Positions 1-9,176 of a DNA stretch of 64,000 bases are shown here, in pieces. The notes under the pieces were generated by a model. The model was not told the DNA's origin and did no database searches. It saw only the letters and a program-made list of their open reading frames with translations. Origin of the DNA: Anaerocolumna sp. MB42-C2 (GTDB taxonomy: Bacteria > Bacillota > Clostridia > Lachnospirales > Lachnospiraceae). Position numbers and translations under genes: made by a program. The stretch spans positions 2,557,501-2,621,500 of the forward strand of contig NZ_CP133190.1 of the NCBI RefSeq assembly GCF_030913705.1, given 5' to 3'. Every line of letters starts with the position of its first letter. The first letter of the stretch is position 1.

Positions 1-13
1 TCCTTAGACCCAT
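1..13 (-). CDS. Possible start of a downstream gene (5' end only)
   Basis: On the minus strand an ATG at 13-11 opens a frame reading M-G-L-R before the window ends. It lies 13 bases past the stop of the small membrane protein. ABC ATPase and COG1361-type operons normally continue with an FtsX/MacB-like permease, so this may be its first codons. Only four codons are visible and no clear ribosome site precedes them, so the identity is context only. Confidence 0.3.
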
Positions 14-26
14 TTTAATTAAATCG

Positions 27-299
27 CTAATCCTCATAAAGCTCATATCCTTTTTTTATTTTTCTTTTAGCTAATAAAATGCCCAAAAAAATACTTACCG
101 CCAAAGTAACTGCAGATATACCAATAACAAAAGGCCAGCTTGACAGGAGCGGATCCTTGCCGGCACCGGCATCACCCTGAACTTCTCCTACTACTTCCCC
201 ATCGCTTCCTTCGGCACCGGTTTCACTAACAGCACCTTTCGCCATAGCATCATTTAATAATACCTGTACATTAAATTCATGATCCATGAATATAGTCAT
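27..299 (-). CDS. Small single-pass membrane protein of an ABC export operon
   Basis: A 90-residue protein with a polar, Gly/Glu-rich N-terminal half, one hydrophobic helix at about residues 55-77 and a positively charged tail (KRKIKKGYE). It has no typical signal peptide. The topology suggests an outside N-terminal part and a short cytoplasmic tail. The start has a good ribosome site (AAAGGAGAG, 4 bases before ATG), 18 bases after the stop of the large secreted protein, so the two are probably co-transcribed. It resembles the C-terminal anchor of that neighbour and may be an accessory subunit. No family was recognised. Confidence 0.6.
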   Translation of the reverse strand: MTIFMDHEFNVQVLLNDAMAKGAVSETGAEGSDGEVVGEVQGDAGAGKDPLLSSWPFVIGISAVTLAVSIFLGILLAKRKIKKGYELYED

Positions 300-317
300 A
301 GTTCTCTCCTTTCAGGC

Positions 318-2792
318 CTATTCCACTTCTTCCTGTTTTCTTAACTTTCTTCTATATAATGCTAATCTAACTTTTCGTGTTACCGGTGTAATGATTACTA
401 AAATTCCAATTTGCAAAAGGACAAAAGCCCATGCCGGAAGAATCGGATGTTTCGCCGTATCTACAATCGGCATATCTCCTCCCATATCTCCCCCGTCTTC
501 TGGTACAAATTCTCCCTGTATCGTTCCCTCAAATTCTTTCTTAATACTGACTTCATCCCCGTTACTGTCTTCAAAGGTTACTACCAGCGTTCCTTTTGCC
601 TGACCTTCAATGGAAGGTATTACCTCTAACTCCGCATATTCCTGACTGCCTGCTTGCACATTACCGATGAAGTACATATTTCCCGTACTTAGTTTATAAT
701 CTCCCTCCACGGTAGCATGAACATTATTAAGCGTAGATTTACCCATGTTATAAAATTCGAAAGTTAAAGCGGTTGGTTGATTTACTACGGGAGCATCCCA
801 GGAACCTACTGCGATATTATCGACAACAGGTCTTGCATTTTCCACTGCTTGTAGATTAATTGTCTCTTTTGCCGTCTCTCCTATTTCTCCTGTTTGAGGA
901 TTAGGTTCCGCGCCTTCGTATTCATATTCCATGGCAATTTCCAACGGATAAGCTTTGGTAGTGGCATCTGCTTTCACTCTTAGTTCCAGTGTATTTTGCA
1001 CCGTTTCTCCGGCTGGTATTTCATTTATGTAAAATGTATTGCTGCCTTTGGTAACGGAAAACACATTATCAGCCTGTGATACAGTAACCTTAATATTTCT
1101 GGCAGCTACACTGGAATGTGTATTTTTGATATCAAAATTAAATTTAAAATTATTACCTGCTCTTAATTCCTCTTTATCAGTTGAAAAATTACTTATTATT
1201 AATTTCGGCTTACTTGATCCGATACCGCTGTTTTGAACATCCTGAATAAATAGGGTTGCTGTGTCGGACTGAATTTTACCGTTTGTCACTTTATATTCTA
1301 ACTTTAAATTCAGGCTGTTTGTTCCCTCCGGTGCATTTTCAGAAACAGTTAAGGGTATTGAAATTCTTTTCTTTTTATGACCATCTAATTTATCAATATA
1401 CTGATATGGTTCGGAATCCATTGGAGCAAAGCTGGCACCCTCTGCACTCACAATAGAAACTTTAATTTCTTTTATATTGATTTTACTCTTATTTTCAAGA
1501 TCGAAAGAAACATCCATACGTGCACCTGCATTAGGTTGTGCAGGATTTTGAGATACATTACTTACAACTATATTCGGCTTACCGTCAGCATCTACTCCGT
1601 CGGCTGATACTACTTCCAGGTATAATGTTGACGTTGTCGTAAGTTCCACGTCTGCATCATCTTTATAAGTGATGGTTAACGGCACTTCTTTTAAACCCGC
1701 TGTTGCATCATGTGATACAATCAAAGGAATTTTCACATCTATTTTATTGTTATATTTCAAGTCCTTTACGGCTATGGTTTTAGAGGTATAACCCGGCAGA
1801 AAACTGCTTGTACCTAATCCTCCTACTGAGACTTCGATTTTATCTGCTTTCTTCTCACCAGTATTACGTAAAGTAGCAACCAGATTAAAGCTGTCTCCGG
1901 CTTTTAATTCACTGGCATATTTTGTGCTGACTACTTCTATTTTAGGTGACATACTGTCATTTTTAATATTAACATAAATTTCGACCGAATTTTCACCGGC
2001 TTCCCCCTCTACATTTTTATATTCCATCTTAACTGTTAACTTTTTAGTACCGGCTGTAGCAGTAGTAGCTATACTTACAGGCAGTTCAACATAACAGCTT
2101 GCATTTGCAGCTAAATCCCCATCATCGTCAATACTTTGTTTTAACTTTGAATATTTGGGGACAATTCCTGCTGCGTCATATCCATCAATACTGAAATACG
2201 CATTATAAGCTGTAATTTCTCCCTCATTTTTTATCATAAAAGATAATTTTGTATCCTTGCCAATAACTGCATCCTTAAATTCTACATTATCAACCGTCAA
2301 TTGGGCGGGTTCTTTTTCTTTACTAATTACCAGATAAGCAAGAGGCAGATCCAAGGTAAAAGAGTCAAGGGATCCGTCATCCTGATCCTCAGCGGTAAAT
2401 TCTACACTTACCTGTAATTTATATCTGTTTATTTTGGCAGATTCTTTTACCTTTATATCAAATTCTATATATGTAGTATCATAATAGGAAATTCCGGCTG
2501 GTTTAATACCATCAACTGAATAGGTTATATTTGATACCGTAAATGGCAGATCCTCCGTTTTAACTCTGATTATCGGATCATTAATATAACCATTAACTGC
2601 TCTGACAGGTAATTTAACATGTGCGGTTTCTCCCGGTATTCCCTCTATATCATCTACTCTGCCGTCAAAATTAATCGCTGTTGCTTTATCATTATAAGAT
2701 TCTGCATCTGCGACAATCACATTACCTAATATATTGCTTAAGATTAATGCCAGAGTTAAGATCGCAGTAAAGATTTTTCTTACTCTTTTCAT
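318..2792 (-). CDS. Large secreted, membrane-anchored protein with CARDB/COG1361-like repeats
   Basis: An 824-residue protein starting at MKRVRKIF. This start has GAGGGAG placed 5 bases upstream and exposes a signal peptide (basic N-terminus, hydrophobic stretch, cleavage near ADA). The body is about five beta-sandwich repeats of roughly 120 residues, each with phrases such as 'AGDSFNLVATLRNTGEK' and 'AGNNFKFNFDIKNTHS', typical of CARDB/NPCBM-associated modules. A transmembrane helix and a basic cytoplasmic tail close the protein. COG1361 proteins commonly sit beside MacB-like ABC transporters, as here (ATPase at 2928-3893). The likely role is surface or envelope export. Substrate unknown. 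Confidence 0.8.
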   Translation of the reverse strand: MKRVRKIFTAILTLALILSNILGNVIVADAESYNDKATAINFDGRVDDIEGIPGETAHVKLPVRAVNGYINDPIIRVKTEDLPFTVSNITYSVDGIKPAGISYYDTTYIEFDIKVKESAKINRYKLQVSVEFTAEDQDDGSLDSFTLDLPLAYLVISKEKEPAQLTVDNVEFKDAVIGKDTKLSFMIKNEGEITAYNAYFSIDGYDAAGIVPKYSKLKQSIDDDGDLAANASCYVELPVSIATTATAGTKKLTVKMEYKNVEGEAGENSVEIYVNIKNDSMSPKIEVVSTKYASELKAGDSFNLVATLRNTGEKKADKIEVSVGGLGTSSFLPGYTSKTIAVKDLKYNNKIDVKIPLIVSHDATAGLKEVPLTITYKDDADVELTTTSTLYLEVVSADGVDADGKPNIVVSNVSQNPAQPNAGARMDVSFDLENKSKINIKEIKVSIVSAEGASFAPMDSEPYQYIDKLDGHKKKRISIPLTVSENAPEGTNSLNLKLEYKVTNGKIQSDTATLFIQDVQNSGIGSSKPKLIISNFSTDKEELRAGNNFKFNFDIKNTHSSVAARNIKVTVSQADNVFSVTKGSNTFYINEIPAGETVQNTLELRVKADATTKAYPLEIAMEYEYEGAEPNPQTGEIGETAKETINLQAVENARPVVDNIAVGSWDAPVVNQPTALTFEFYNMGKSTLNNVHATVEGDYKLSTGNMYFIGNVQAGSQEYAELEVIPSIEGQAKGTLVVTFEDSNGDEVSIKKEFEGTIQGEFVPEDGGDMGGDMPIVDTAKHPILPAWAFVLLQIGILVIITPVTRKVRLALYRRKLRKQEEVE

Positions 2793-2927
2793 TTTTTCTC
2801 CCTCTACTTCCTTAATTTTCTTATTCCCTGTAATTACCTGCTTCGAAGAAACAAGTAATACCTTTATACGCATTTTTATTTATATTCAATAAGCTGCTTG
2901 TTGTTATTTTGCAGGTATTTCTATTAA

Positions 2928-3893
2928 TTAACCAGCAGGCGTTTCTCTTTCCTCTTTAACCTCCGACCTATTACCTGTCTCATTCAATTGGATTGATAAT
3001 AGATCTGCTTGTTTTGAATCAATTTGTGAAGTATCAGCTTGTTCGTTCTCAGATTTTGTAATTTCTGCTTGAACAGTTTCAGATAATGCAGTCTCAGTTT
3101 GCGCCTTTTGAGATGGTACCGTATCAAAGCCAAAACCGTTCTCCTTATTATTCTCTTCCGAATTATTACAATCTTTATTAACCTCTTTCGGATTGTGATT
3201 CAGTTCAACACTTTGGATTTTACCATCTAAAATATGTATGATCCTGTCAGCAAAATCTGCCAGTCTTCGGTCATGAGTAACCATTACAATGGTCTGGTTA
3301 TTATCTTTGGCTATACTTTTAATCAGATTCATAACTTCCATAGCCGTTTTTGTATCCAGATTCCCGGTAGGTTCATCAGCAAATACGATCTCCGGTTTTG
3401 CTACGAATGCTCTGGCTATCCCGACCCTCTGCTGCTGCCCGCCGCTCATCTCTTTCGGTTTATGCGATAATCTTGTACCCAGTCCAACTTCTATCAGCAT
3501 ATCTCTTGCCATCTTTTTTCGGACTTTAGTTTTGACTCTTTTAAATACCAGCGGAAATTCCACATTTTCCAAAGCCGTCATAGAACTCATAAGGTTGTAA
3601 GATTGAAAAACAAAACCTAAATAGCGCTGTCTGAACCTAGCCAGACTGTTTTCATTCATCTTATGAATTTTCTTACCTTTTATAATAATCTGACCACCGG
3701 ATAATTTCTCTATACCAGCCATCAGGTTAAGAAGTGTTGATTTACCTGAACCCGAAGTTCCTAACAAGCAGCAGAACTCACCTTTTAAAATATCAAAGCT
3801 TACATCGTCAACAGCAAATATTTTTTCGCTGCCCATTCGATATACTTTTTTAACATTCTTAACCTCGATTATCTTTTCAATCTGGTCATCCAC
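2928..3893 (-). CDS. MacB/LolD-type ABC transporter ATP-binding protein with a long C-terminal tail
   Basis: A 321-residue ATPase. Walker A is GTSGSGKST (about residues 45-53); the signature MSGGQQQRVGIARAF, Walker B IVFADEPT and the H-loop VTHD are all present. Closest in style to the MacB/LolD/FtsE group, which works with FtsX-like permeases. Translation starts at GTG (3893-3891), with GGAGG 8 bases upstream. The first 225 or so residues are the normal domain. The last 90 are an acidic, Gln/Ser/Thr-rich tail with repeated Q-A-(D/E) phrases, not part of the fold. First gene of the minus-strand operon with the secreted protein and the small membrane protein. Confidence 0.9.
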   Translation of the reverse strand: MDDQIEKIIEVKNVKKVYRMGSEKIFAVDDVSFDILKGEFCCLLGTSGSGKSTLLNLMAGIEKLSGGQIIIKGKKIHKMNENSLARFRQRYLGFVFQSYNLMSSMTALENVEFPLVFKRVKTKVRKKMARDMLIEVGLGTRLSHKPKEMSGGQQQRVGIARAFVAKPEIVFADEPTGNLDTKTAMEVMNLIKSIAKDNNQTIVMVTHDRRLADFADRIIHILDGKIQSVELNHNPKEVNKDCNNSEENNKENGFGFDTVPSQKAQTETALSETVQAEITKSENEQADTSQIDSKQADLLSIQLNETGNRSEVKEERETPAG

Positions 3894-3986
3894 CCTGGCA
3901 TCCTCCTCCCTTTTTTCGGATTCTTTTCTCCAGTTTATGTTACTCTAAATTTATTAAATAAAGACTATATTATTTCTTAAATTTTT

Positions 3987-4011
3987 ATGACATTTTGTTA
4001 AATTATGTCAT
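3987..4011. promoter_or_regulatory. Inverted repeat upstream of the ABC operon
   Basis: ATGACAT (3987-3993) and ATGTCAT (4005-4011) form a perfect 7-bp inverted repeat with an 11-base gap, about 95-120 bases upstream of the ABC ATPase start. It could be an operator or a weak terminator for the AI-2E-type gene ending at 4037; no T-run follows. Confidence 0.3.
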
Positions 4012-4036
4012 GTTTTCATTAATATAATGATAACAT

Positions 4037-5230
4037 CTACTTTGTCATGTTGTTGCTTTCTGCTTCTTTCTTTTCCAACTGGTGATTGATATACCGTACA
4101 AATAAAACCTTTATGAGTGCACCTACCGGTACTGCTAAAAGCATACCAAGCAATCCTCCTATAGCACTGCCGAATATCAAGGAAATTATAACTAATACAG
4201 GATGAATCTGAATACTCTGGCTAAGAAGCTTAGGCGCAATAATATTACCATCTATGGCCTGAATGATAAATAATGCTATTAATGCAGCTATCAATACCTT
4301 ATACTGGCCATTAATTATACAAATCAGTGCGGTACTAAAATAAGCTACTATCGGGCCAAGATAAGGAACCAGGTTACCAATGCCTGCTAATATACCAATA
4401 ATCACTGCGAATTTCACACCGGTGATAGAAAGGGTAATACTAATTAAAACAGCCATTACTAACGCGTCTGTAAGCTGTCCTCTGATGTACCCTGAAAAAA
4501 CGCTGTCAGCATCAGCCAGAAATCTGGCAATTCTTGTATTCCATTTATCACTTAATAAGGCTTTGCCAACTTTCTTTATATAATCTAAAATCATTTTTCC
4601 ATCTATCATAAAATAAATAGCAATAATAAATGAAAATAGAAACGTTGTAATATAGGTTGAAATATTACTGATAGAGGTAGCCAGGGACATCCCTGCCGTC
4701 TTTAAATAATTTAAGATATAGGTGGCCGCATCCTTAACATATTGTGTTATTTCATTGGATTGTATGTTTAAATCATCCAGTTTAGCCGATATGGAATTAT
4801 AGAAATCATTAAAGGTATTCAAATAAGAATTAACCAATACTATAATATCATCAAAATTAGCAAGTCTTAACTGATCGGTTACAGTGAAAACCAATATGGA
4901 TATAATTCCGATAATTACAATAAAAAATAATATGATGGTTATAAGAACAGCCCAGGAACGGGTAGACTTCAATTGTTTGTTTTTAATCTTTATTTTCTTT
5001 AATTTTTCTTCAAGGAAATCATTCAACGGATCAAAAAGATATGCAAACACAAAACCAAATAAAATCGGTTTTGCCACCTGCATAAACCAATTTACTCGAC
5101 TCATGATGTCTTTTATAATAGAGGGAGCACTTTTTGCCACTAAACTCAAACAATAAATAATGATACAGGTTACAATCACATATAAAGATATTAAGGTATA
5201 TCTCTTATTTAATTTATTATTCCAATTCAT
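4037..5230 (-). CDS. AI-2E family membrane protein (first paralogue)
   Basis: A 397-residue polytopic protein of the AI-2E/PerM/YtvI superfamily. It has two N-terminal helices, a central soluble segment around residues 130-180, and a C-terminal block of helices with the family phrases 'GNLVPYLGPIVAYF' and 'LGMLLAVPVGALIKVLF'. Members are variously described as exporters of autoinducer-2 or as ion antiporters, so the substrate cannot be assigned. The ribosome site is weak (GAAAGG about 15 bases upstream). A 169-base leader with several hairpins separates it from the kinase-like gene. A paralogue lies at 11506-12567. Confidence 0.88.
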   Translation of the reverse strand: MNWNNKLNKRYTLISLYVIVTCIIIYCLSLVAKSAPSIIKDIMSRVNWFMQVAKPILFGFVFAYLFDPLNDFLEEKLKKIKIKNKQLKSTRSWAVLITIILFFIVIIGIISILVFTVTDQLRLANFDDIIVLVNSYLNTFNDFYNSISAKLDDLNIQSNEITQYVKDAATYILNYLKTAGMSLATSISNISTYITTFLFSFIIAIYFMIDGKMILDYIKKVGKALLSDKWNTRIARFLADADSVFSGYIRGQLTDALVMAVLISITLSITGVKFAVIIGILAGIGNLVPYLGPIVAYFSTALICIINGQYKVLIAALIALFIIQAIDGNIIAPKLLSQSIQIHPVLVIISLIFGSAIGGLLGMLLAVPVGALIKVLFVRYINHQLEKKEAESNNMTK

Positions 5231-5399
5231 TTAATTAACCAAACCTTTCAAATTCTGTAGTTGTAATCGGAAGAAGTACCCAGGTTAACTTCGACCGTTT
5301 GCGGTGTGTCAAAACAGGCTCTTACACGAAAATAATCTAGGTAATTACGACACTTCACCTTTGTGTCGCAATTACCCAGTAAGTTAAGACTATCCTATT
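5231..5399 (-). other. Hairpin-rich leader of the AI-2E-type gene, including an AATTG-family hairpin
   Basis: Read on the minus strand, this gap holds the hairpin GGTAATTGCGACAC / GTGTCGTAATTACC (5340-5376, one wobble, 9-base loop). Smaller stems follow (GTGT...ACAC; ACCG-CAAA-CGGT; GAAGT...ACTTC). The first hairpin belongs to a family also seen at 12595, 38199 and 41956. There is no T-run, so it is not a standard terminator. Confidence 0.5.
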
Positions 5400-6020
5400 T
5401 CATTTCTTGTTAGCATATTCGATATAAGATTTAATGCAGTCTGCACAACTGTCTATTCCTATAAAATCACTTCGCAGGGATAAATGATAGTTTTCAGCCC
5501 TTCCCCATTTTTCTGAGGAATGGTAGTTATAATAATTAGCTCTGCCTTTATCGATTTTTTGGATTCTATCTCCGGCTTTTACTTCCGACAAATTATCCGA
5601 CTCCATAACTCTCTTAATTCTGAATTTAACGTCTGCCCATATAAATACATTTATAACTCCGGGTAAATCCTTTAATACATAGTCTGCACACCTGCCTACA
5701 ATAACACAGGGTCCTTTCTGTGCTACCTGCCTTATAACATCTGATTGCGTCAGATAAATCCGGTCATCTAAGGACAAATTAGTAAATCCTAATTCCTGGT
5801 TTCCATATGCATTCATTCCCATGGCAATAGAATATAACAAACTATTTGTTGCTTTATTTTCAGCATTTTCAAAAACTGAGGTACAATATCCGCTTTCCTT
5901 GGCTGCAAGGTTTATTAATTCATTATCATAAAATGGGATACCAAGTTTATCGGCAAGTTTCTTACCAATTTCTCTTCCGCCGCTTCCGTACTGCCTGCTT
6001 ATTGTTATCACGTTTTTCAT
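5400..6020 (-). CDS. Cytidylate kinase-like family protein
   Basis: A 206-residue P-loop protein. The N-terminus MKNVITISRQYGSGGREIGKK carries the modified P-loop (RQYGSGGREIG) of the cytidylate-kinase-like family (cytidylate_kin2), followed by LGIPFYDNELI. A later segment, GRCADYVLKDLPGVINVFIWA, matches the usual GRxADyvL block. Clostridial genomes carry several such paralogues apart from true Cmk; the physiological substrate is unclear. A promoter sits upstream at 6103-6131. The AI-2E-type gene follows after a structured gap. Confidence 0.85.
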   Translation of the reverse strand: MKNVITISRQYGSGGREIGKKLADKLGIPFYDNELINLAAKESGYCTSVFENAENKATNSLLYSIAMGMNAYGNQELGFTNLSLDDRIYLTQSDVIRQVAQKGPCVIVGRCADYVLKDLPGVINVFIWADVKFRIKRVMESDNLSEVKAGDRIQKIDKGRANYYNYHSSEKWGRAENYHLSLRSDFIGIDSCADCIKSYIEYANKK

Positions 6021-6102
6021 ATAACCTACCCGCCTTTCCCTATTGATTCATCATAGAATAAAACGAACAGAAAAAATGCCAAATATAACTATTTTCACTA
6101 CC

Positions 6103-6131
6103 ATTATAGCATAGTTATTCTATCCTGTGAA
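6103..6131 (-). promoter_or_regulatory. Promoter of the cytidylate kinase-like gene
   Basis: Minus strand: -35 TTCACA (6131-6126), 17-base spacer, -10 TATAAT (6108-6103) preceded by TATGC, an extended -10 context. It lies 83 bases upstream of the ATG. Confidence 0.65.
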
Positions 6132-6170
6132 CTGAATTTTCTAGTTTTAAGAAGTTATTTGTTACAGACC

Positions 6171-6333
6171 GTTACTGTTCAGGCCAATAAACGCGACGTG
6201 TTTTTTATGAGTGTATTGTCACAGAAAACCGGAGAATAGCAGCGTAGGAACGCAGTCTTCGCGTTTTGTGTGCATCGCGAAGCGTGTTATTGTTCGCGGA
6301 ACTGCTGCTTTTTGCAGGGGAGTGAACAGTAAC
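6171..6333 (+). repeat. ITR-bounded structured element, copy 1 (163 bp)
   Basis: Starts GTTACTGTTCA and ends TGAACAGTAAC, an 11-bp inverted terminal repeat. It is nearly identical, in reverse orientation, to 59679-59843, and its left part matches the truncated copy at 41433-41538. Internal stems include TTCGCG/CGCGAA and CTGC/GCAG. It has no ORF and sits in the 328-base gap between the kinase-like gene and the transglutaminase operon end. Confidence 0.85.
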
Positions 6334-6348
6334 TACAGATCGTCAGGT

Positions 6349-9162
6349 TTAATAAAACACTTTAACAAACCGTAAGATAAACTTTTTTGCAGGAGTTGTA
6401 TTATGATAAACAGAATTTATAAGTTCCCTATAAAATTTTTCTGCTTCCCGGTATTCCTCCTTAGTAATACAATGCCGGTCAAAACCCGCCTTTAATACAA
6501 TTCCATAAAACTGTACAAATCCACCGGTTTTTATCAATTTCCAATGTTCTTCCACACGTGCTGCTGTCTCCTCATAGGTTAATTCTTCATCCATTTTTAT
6601 ATGGTAAAAGTCTAAGATACGCCTGATTTCTTTATATCTTAGCAATACTCTTTTACTGAAGTCAGCTGCTTTTCTTATCTTTTTTCTATTATTCTGAACC
6701 AGAAAAGAGCGAAGTATAAAATACGATAAAATCACACTGAATAAAACAACCGTCCACAGAATAATCCAGCCGGCTTTTTTTAGGTATAACGAAATTAATA
6801 ACTTTTGATTTTTATCCGTTACCGTTGCACCATTCGCTTTTGTCCCCTCTTTCTCTAATTCAGAGACTGTCGATTCTTCCTGTGAATTCCCGTCATTTTT
6901 AGTTTCTTCATTCTGATCGTTTTCTTTTTGACTTAGATCGTTTTCTTTCTTATTATCAGAGATTTCAGATTCCTTGACTGCTTCTGTATCTTTATCGGAT
7001 TTTGATAGGCTCTCTTCCTCCTTTGAATCTTTCGTATATCCCTCCCCGTTACCGCTGCCGTTAAAACCAGGAGTAACTTCAACAGGTGCCCATCCAAAGC
7101 CATCTACATAGACCTCGACCCAGGCATGGGCATTGGCATCCGGGATTTCAATTAACTTCTCAGTTGCCTGATATTCTTTAAGTTTACCTTTCTCAAATTC
7201 TTTAACATCCGCTACGTCGCTATCGGTGCCTTTTAATATATCACTGGGTTTTACAATATACCCCTCCACATATCTGGCTGGAATTCCCATGATTCGAAAA
7301 ATCAAAACAGCAGCAGAAGCATAGTGGGTACAATAGCCTGTTTTATTTTCATATAAGAAATACTCTACGAAGTCCTTATCCTTTGGTAAAATACCTGGGC
7401 TCAATGAATATGTCGTCTCCTTATCTAAATTTTCACGAACCATTTCAATAAGTTTATTTAGCGCTTTTCTGCCATATTGTTTCTTATAACCCTCATATTG
7501 AATTGCTCCATAATCTTCCCTCAGGTGCTCCAGACCTTTATCCGGGACCTGCGTATAAGTTTTGTAAACAAATTTCCGGTAAGCTTCTTCAAAAGTCCGG
7601 TAATCCTTCAATCGATTAAGCGCCAAAGTCTCCGCTTTTCTTTTTTCTTCACTTAAACCATTATTTGAAAAAGAGCTGCTTAATATTGTATAATCACTAT
7701 TCAGTTCAAACTGATATATATTGTTAAAGCAGTTATAATACTCCAGCGAATATGAGCTCTGTCTCTTCTTTGGTGTTACATATTCCGGGTTATCTGCTTT
7801 CATTACGGAATCCGGTGAATAAACGGAATAATAAGGTGCATAGATATAATCCGAGTCCGAACGAATACCATCCACCTCTATATTACTTATGGAATAGCTG
7901 AAATCAGTGTAGGATTTCCCATCCAATTGTTGAATCAAGGATAAAAAATAACTGGTTTGGTTACCAATCTTAAAATTACTGTTTTTCCATAAATTTTCTG
8001 TTTTTTTGTATTCTTTTAGCTCTGTCTTGCTTAAGCCATCCCAATAATTACCTTTATATTCACTTCCCACATAACCTTTCATGTATAGACCGGACCCCAT
8101 GGCCGCTGTTTTAATCCTGAGCATAGTCTGGTTATTAAAATTTACTTCTCCTATTCTACCCAATTTGCCGCCGCTCAAACCGCCTGAGGCTGTAATCCCC
8201 TCGAACAGGTTAAGCCCGTCTACCTGAATGGAACTTACCTGGCCGATGGCATCTTCCAGATTAAACTCCATCATTTCTTTCTGTATTTTATTTTTGGTAT
8301 TCGCTATATTAATTTTTTCTTCATAAAAGTCCGGTGTAAACAGAATAGATAAGACTAAAATTATGCTTAATAATAATACAGCTAAAAAACCTCCTATTTT
8401 CAATCCTATGATATATCTGAATTTTTGTTCCAGCAGCTGATTTTCCGTTATTTCATTTTCGCTATCATTTAGTGCTTTTTGTTTTTTACGAATATTTTTT
8501 ATATAATAATGGTGTTTCTCTTTTAATGTGGTTCCTATTCCGATTACGCTAACTGCACAGGCCAGATAGATTCCAAAGGGTACAGGTGCTGGAATGCAGC
8601 CTACGGTAAATGCTAAAAAAACGATTGGTAAGGTTACGATTACAAACAAAGGCCGCAGAACATTAAGCAAAATAACGTAACTTAATAGCAGACACAATAA
8701 AATTGCAGCAAAAACAAAAAATATAGTTAGTACCATTATAGGGTCGTAATCTTCAACTAAATATTTTAAAACATTAGTGCCTAAATAAGTATTGATTTTA
8801 CTGATATAAATATTTTCCAAATGCCAGAATCCGTTTTTTATCTCCTTCCAAAATACATAACCTGCGATCAGATAGATCAGCGCAAAGAATAACAGTCCAT
8901 ATTTCATCAGACCGGGTGTTGTAAATACTGTAAAAAAGTATACTGAAGCAAGAAAAACAGCCACAAGTAAACTCATTTTATTTACTTCTATTGAAAGTCC
9001 ACTGATTAAACTAAGTAGGGTCCCAAATACCCCTGCTATGATAAGCATAAACTGCAGCAGCTTAAGCTGGGTTGATATTTGTATCTTATTGGTCAGCGTA
9101 ATACGGTTTCTTTTTGTAAACTCAATTCCATTATTATTTTCTATTTTATTCCTGTGAAACAA
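6349..9162 (-). CDS. Membrane transglutaminase-like protein (TgpA type)
   Basis: A 937-residue protein: several N-terminal membrane helices (about residues 30-225 and another near 260), a long extracellular region, a transglutaminase-like core, a low-complexity Lys/Glu/Ser stretch, and a C-terminal helix followed by a cytoplasmic DUF4129-like domain. The core shows the expected Cys (TGYCTHYASA), His (ANAHAWVEVYV) and acidic partner region (GFGWAPVEVTP). Translation starts at TTG (9162-9160) behind AAGGAG with a 7-base gap. MoxR, DUF58 and TgpA proteins form a widespread operon of unknown exact role, thought to act on extracellular proteins or the envelope. Last gene of that operon. Confidence 0.9.
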   Translation of the reverse strand: MFHRNKIENNNGIEFTKRNRITLTNKIQISTQLKLLQFMLIIAGVFGTLLSLISGLSIEVNKMSLLVAVFLASVYFFTVFTTPGLMKYGLLFFALIYLIAGYVFWKEIKNGFWHLENIYISKINTYLGTNVLKYLVEDYDPIMVLTIFFVFAAILLCLLLSYVILLNVLRPLFVIVTLPIVFLAFTVGCIPAPVPFGIYLACAVSVIGIGTTLKEKHHYYIKNIRKKQKALNDSENEITENQLLEQKFRYIIGLKIGGFLAVLLLSIILVLSILFTPDFYEEKINIANTKNKIQKEMMEFNLEDAIGQVSSIQVDGLNLFEGITASGGLSGGKLGRIGEVNFNNQTMLRIKTAAMGSGLYMKGYVGSEYKGNYWDGLSKTELKEYKKTENLWKNSNFKIGNQTSYFLSLIQQLDGKSYTDFSYSISNIEVDGIRSDSDYIYAPYYSVYSPDSVMKADNPEYVTPKKRQSSYSLEYYNCFNNIYQFELNSDYTILSSSFSNNGLSEEKRKAETLALNRLKDYRTFEEAYRKFVYKTYTQVPDKGLEHLREDYGAIQYEGYKKQYGRKALNKLIEMVRENLDKETTYSLSPGILPKDKDFVEYFLYENKTGYCTHYASAAVLIFRIMGIPARYVEGYIVKPSDILKGTDSDVADVKEFEKGKLKEYQATEKLIEIPDANAHAWVEVYVDGFGWAPVEVTPGFNGSGNGEGYTKDSKEEESLSKSDKDTEAVKESEISDNKKENDLSQKENDQNEETKNDGNSQEESTVSELEKEGTKANGATVTDKNQKLLISLYLKKAGWIILWTVVLFSVILSYFILRSFLVQNNRKKIRKAADFSKRVLLRYKEIRRILDFYHIKMDEELTYEETAARVEEHWKLIKTGGFVQFYGIVLKAGFDRHCITKEEYREAEKFYRELINSVYHNTTPAKKFILRFVKVFY

Positions 9163-9176
9163 GGACTTACTCCTTT

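Noticed and set aside
5340-5376. Rho-independent terminator for the cytidylate kinase-like gene
   Set aside because: The stem is strong but no T-run follows on the minus strand; it fits the AATTG hairpin family better.
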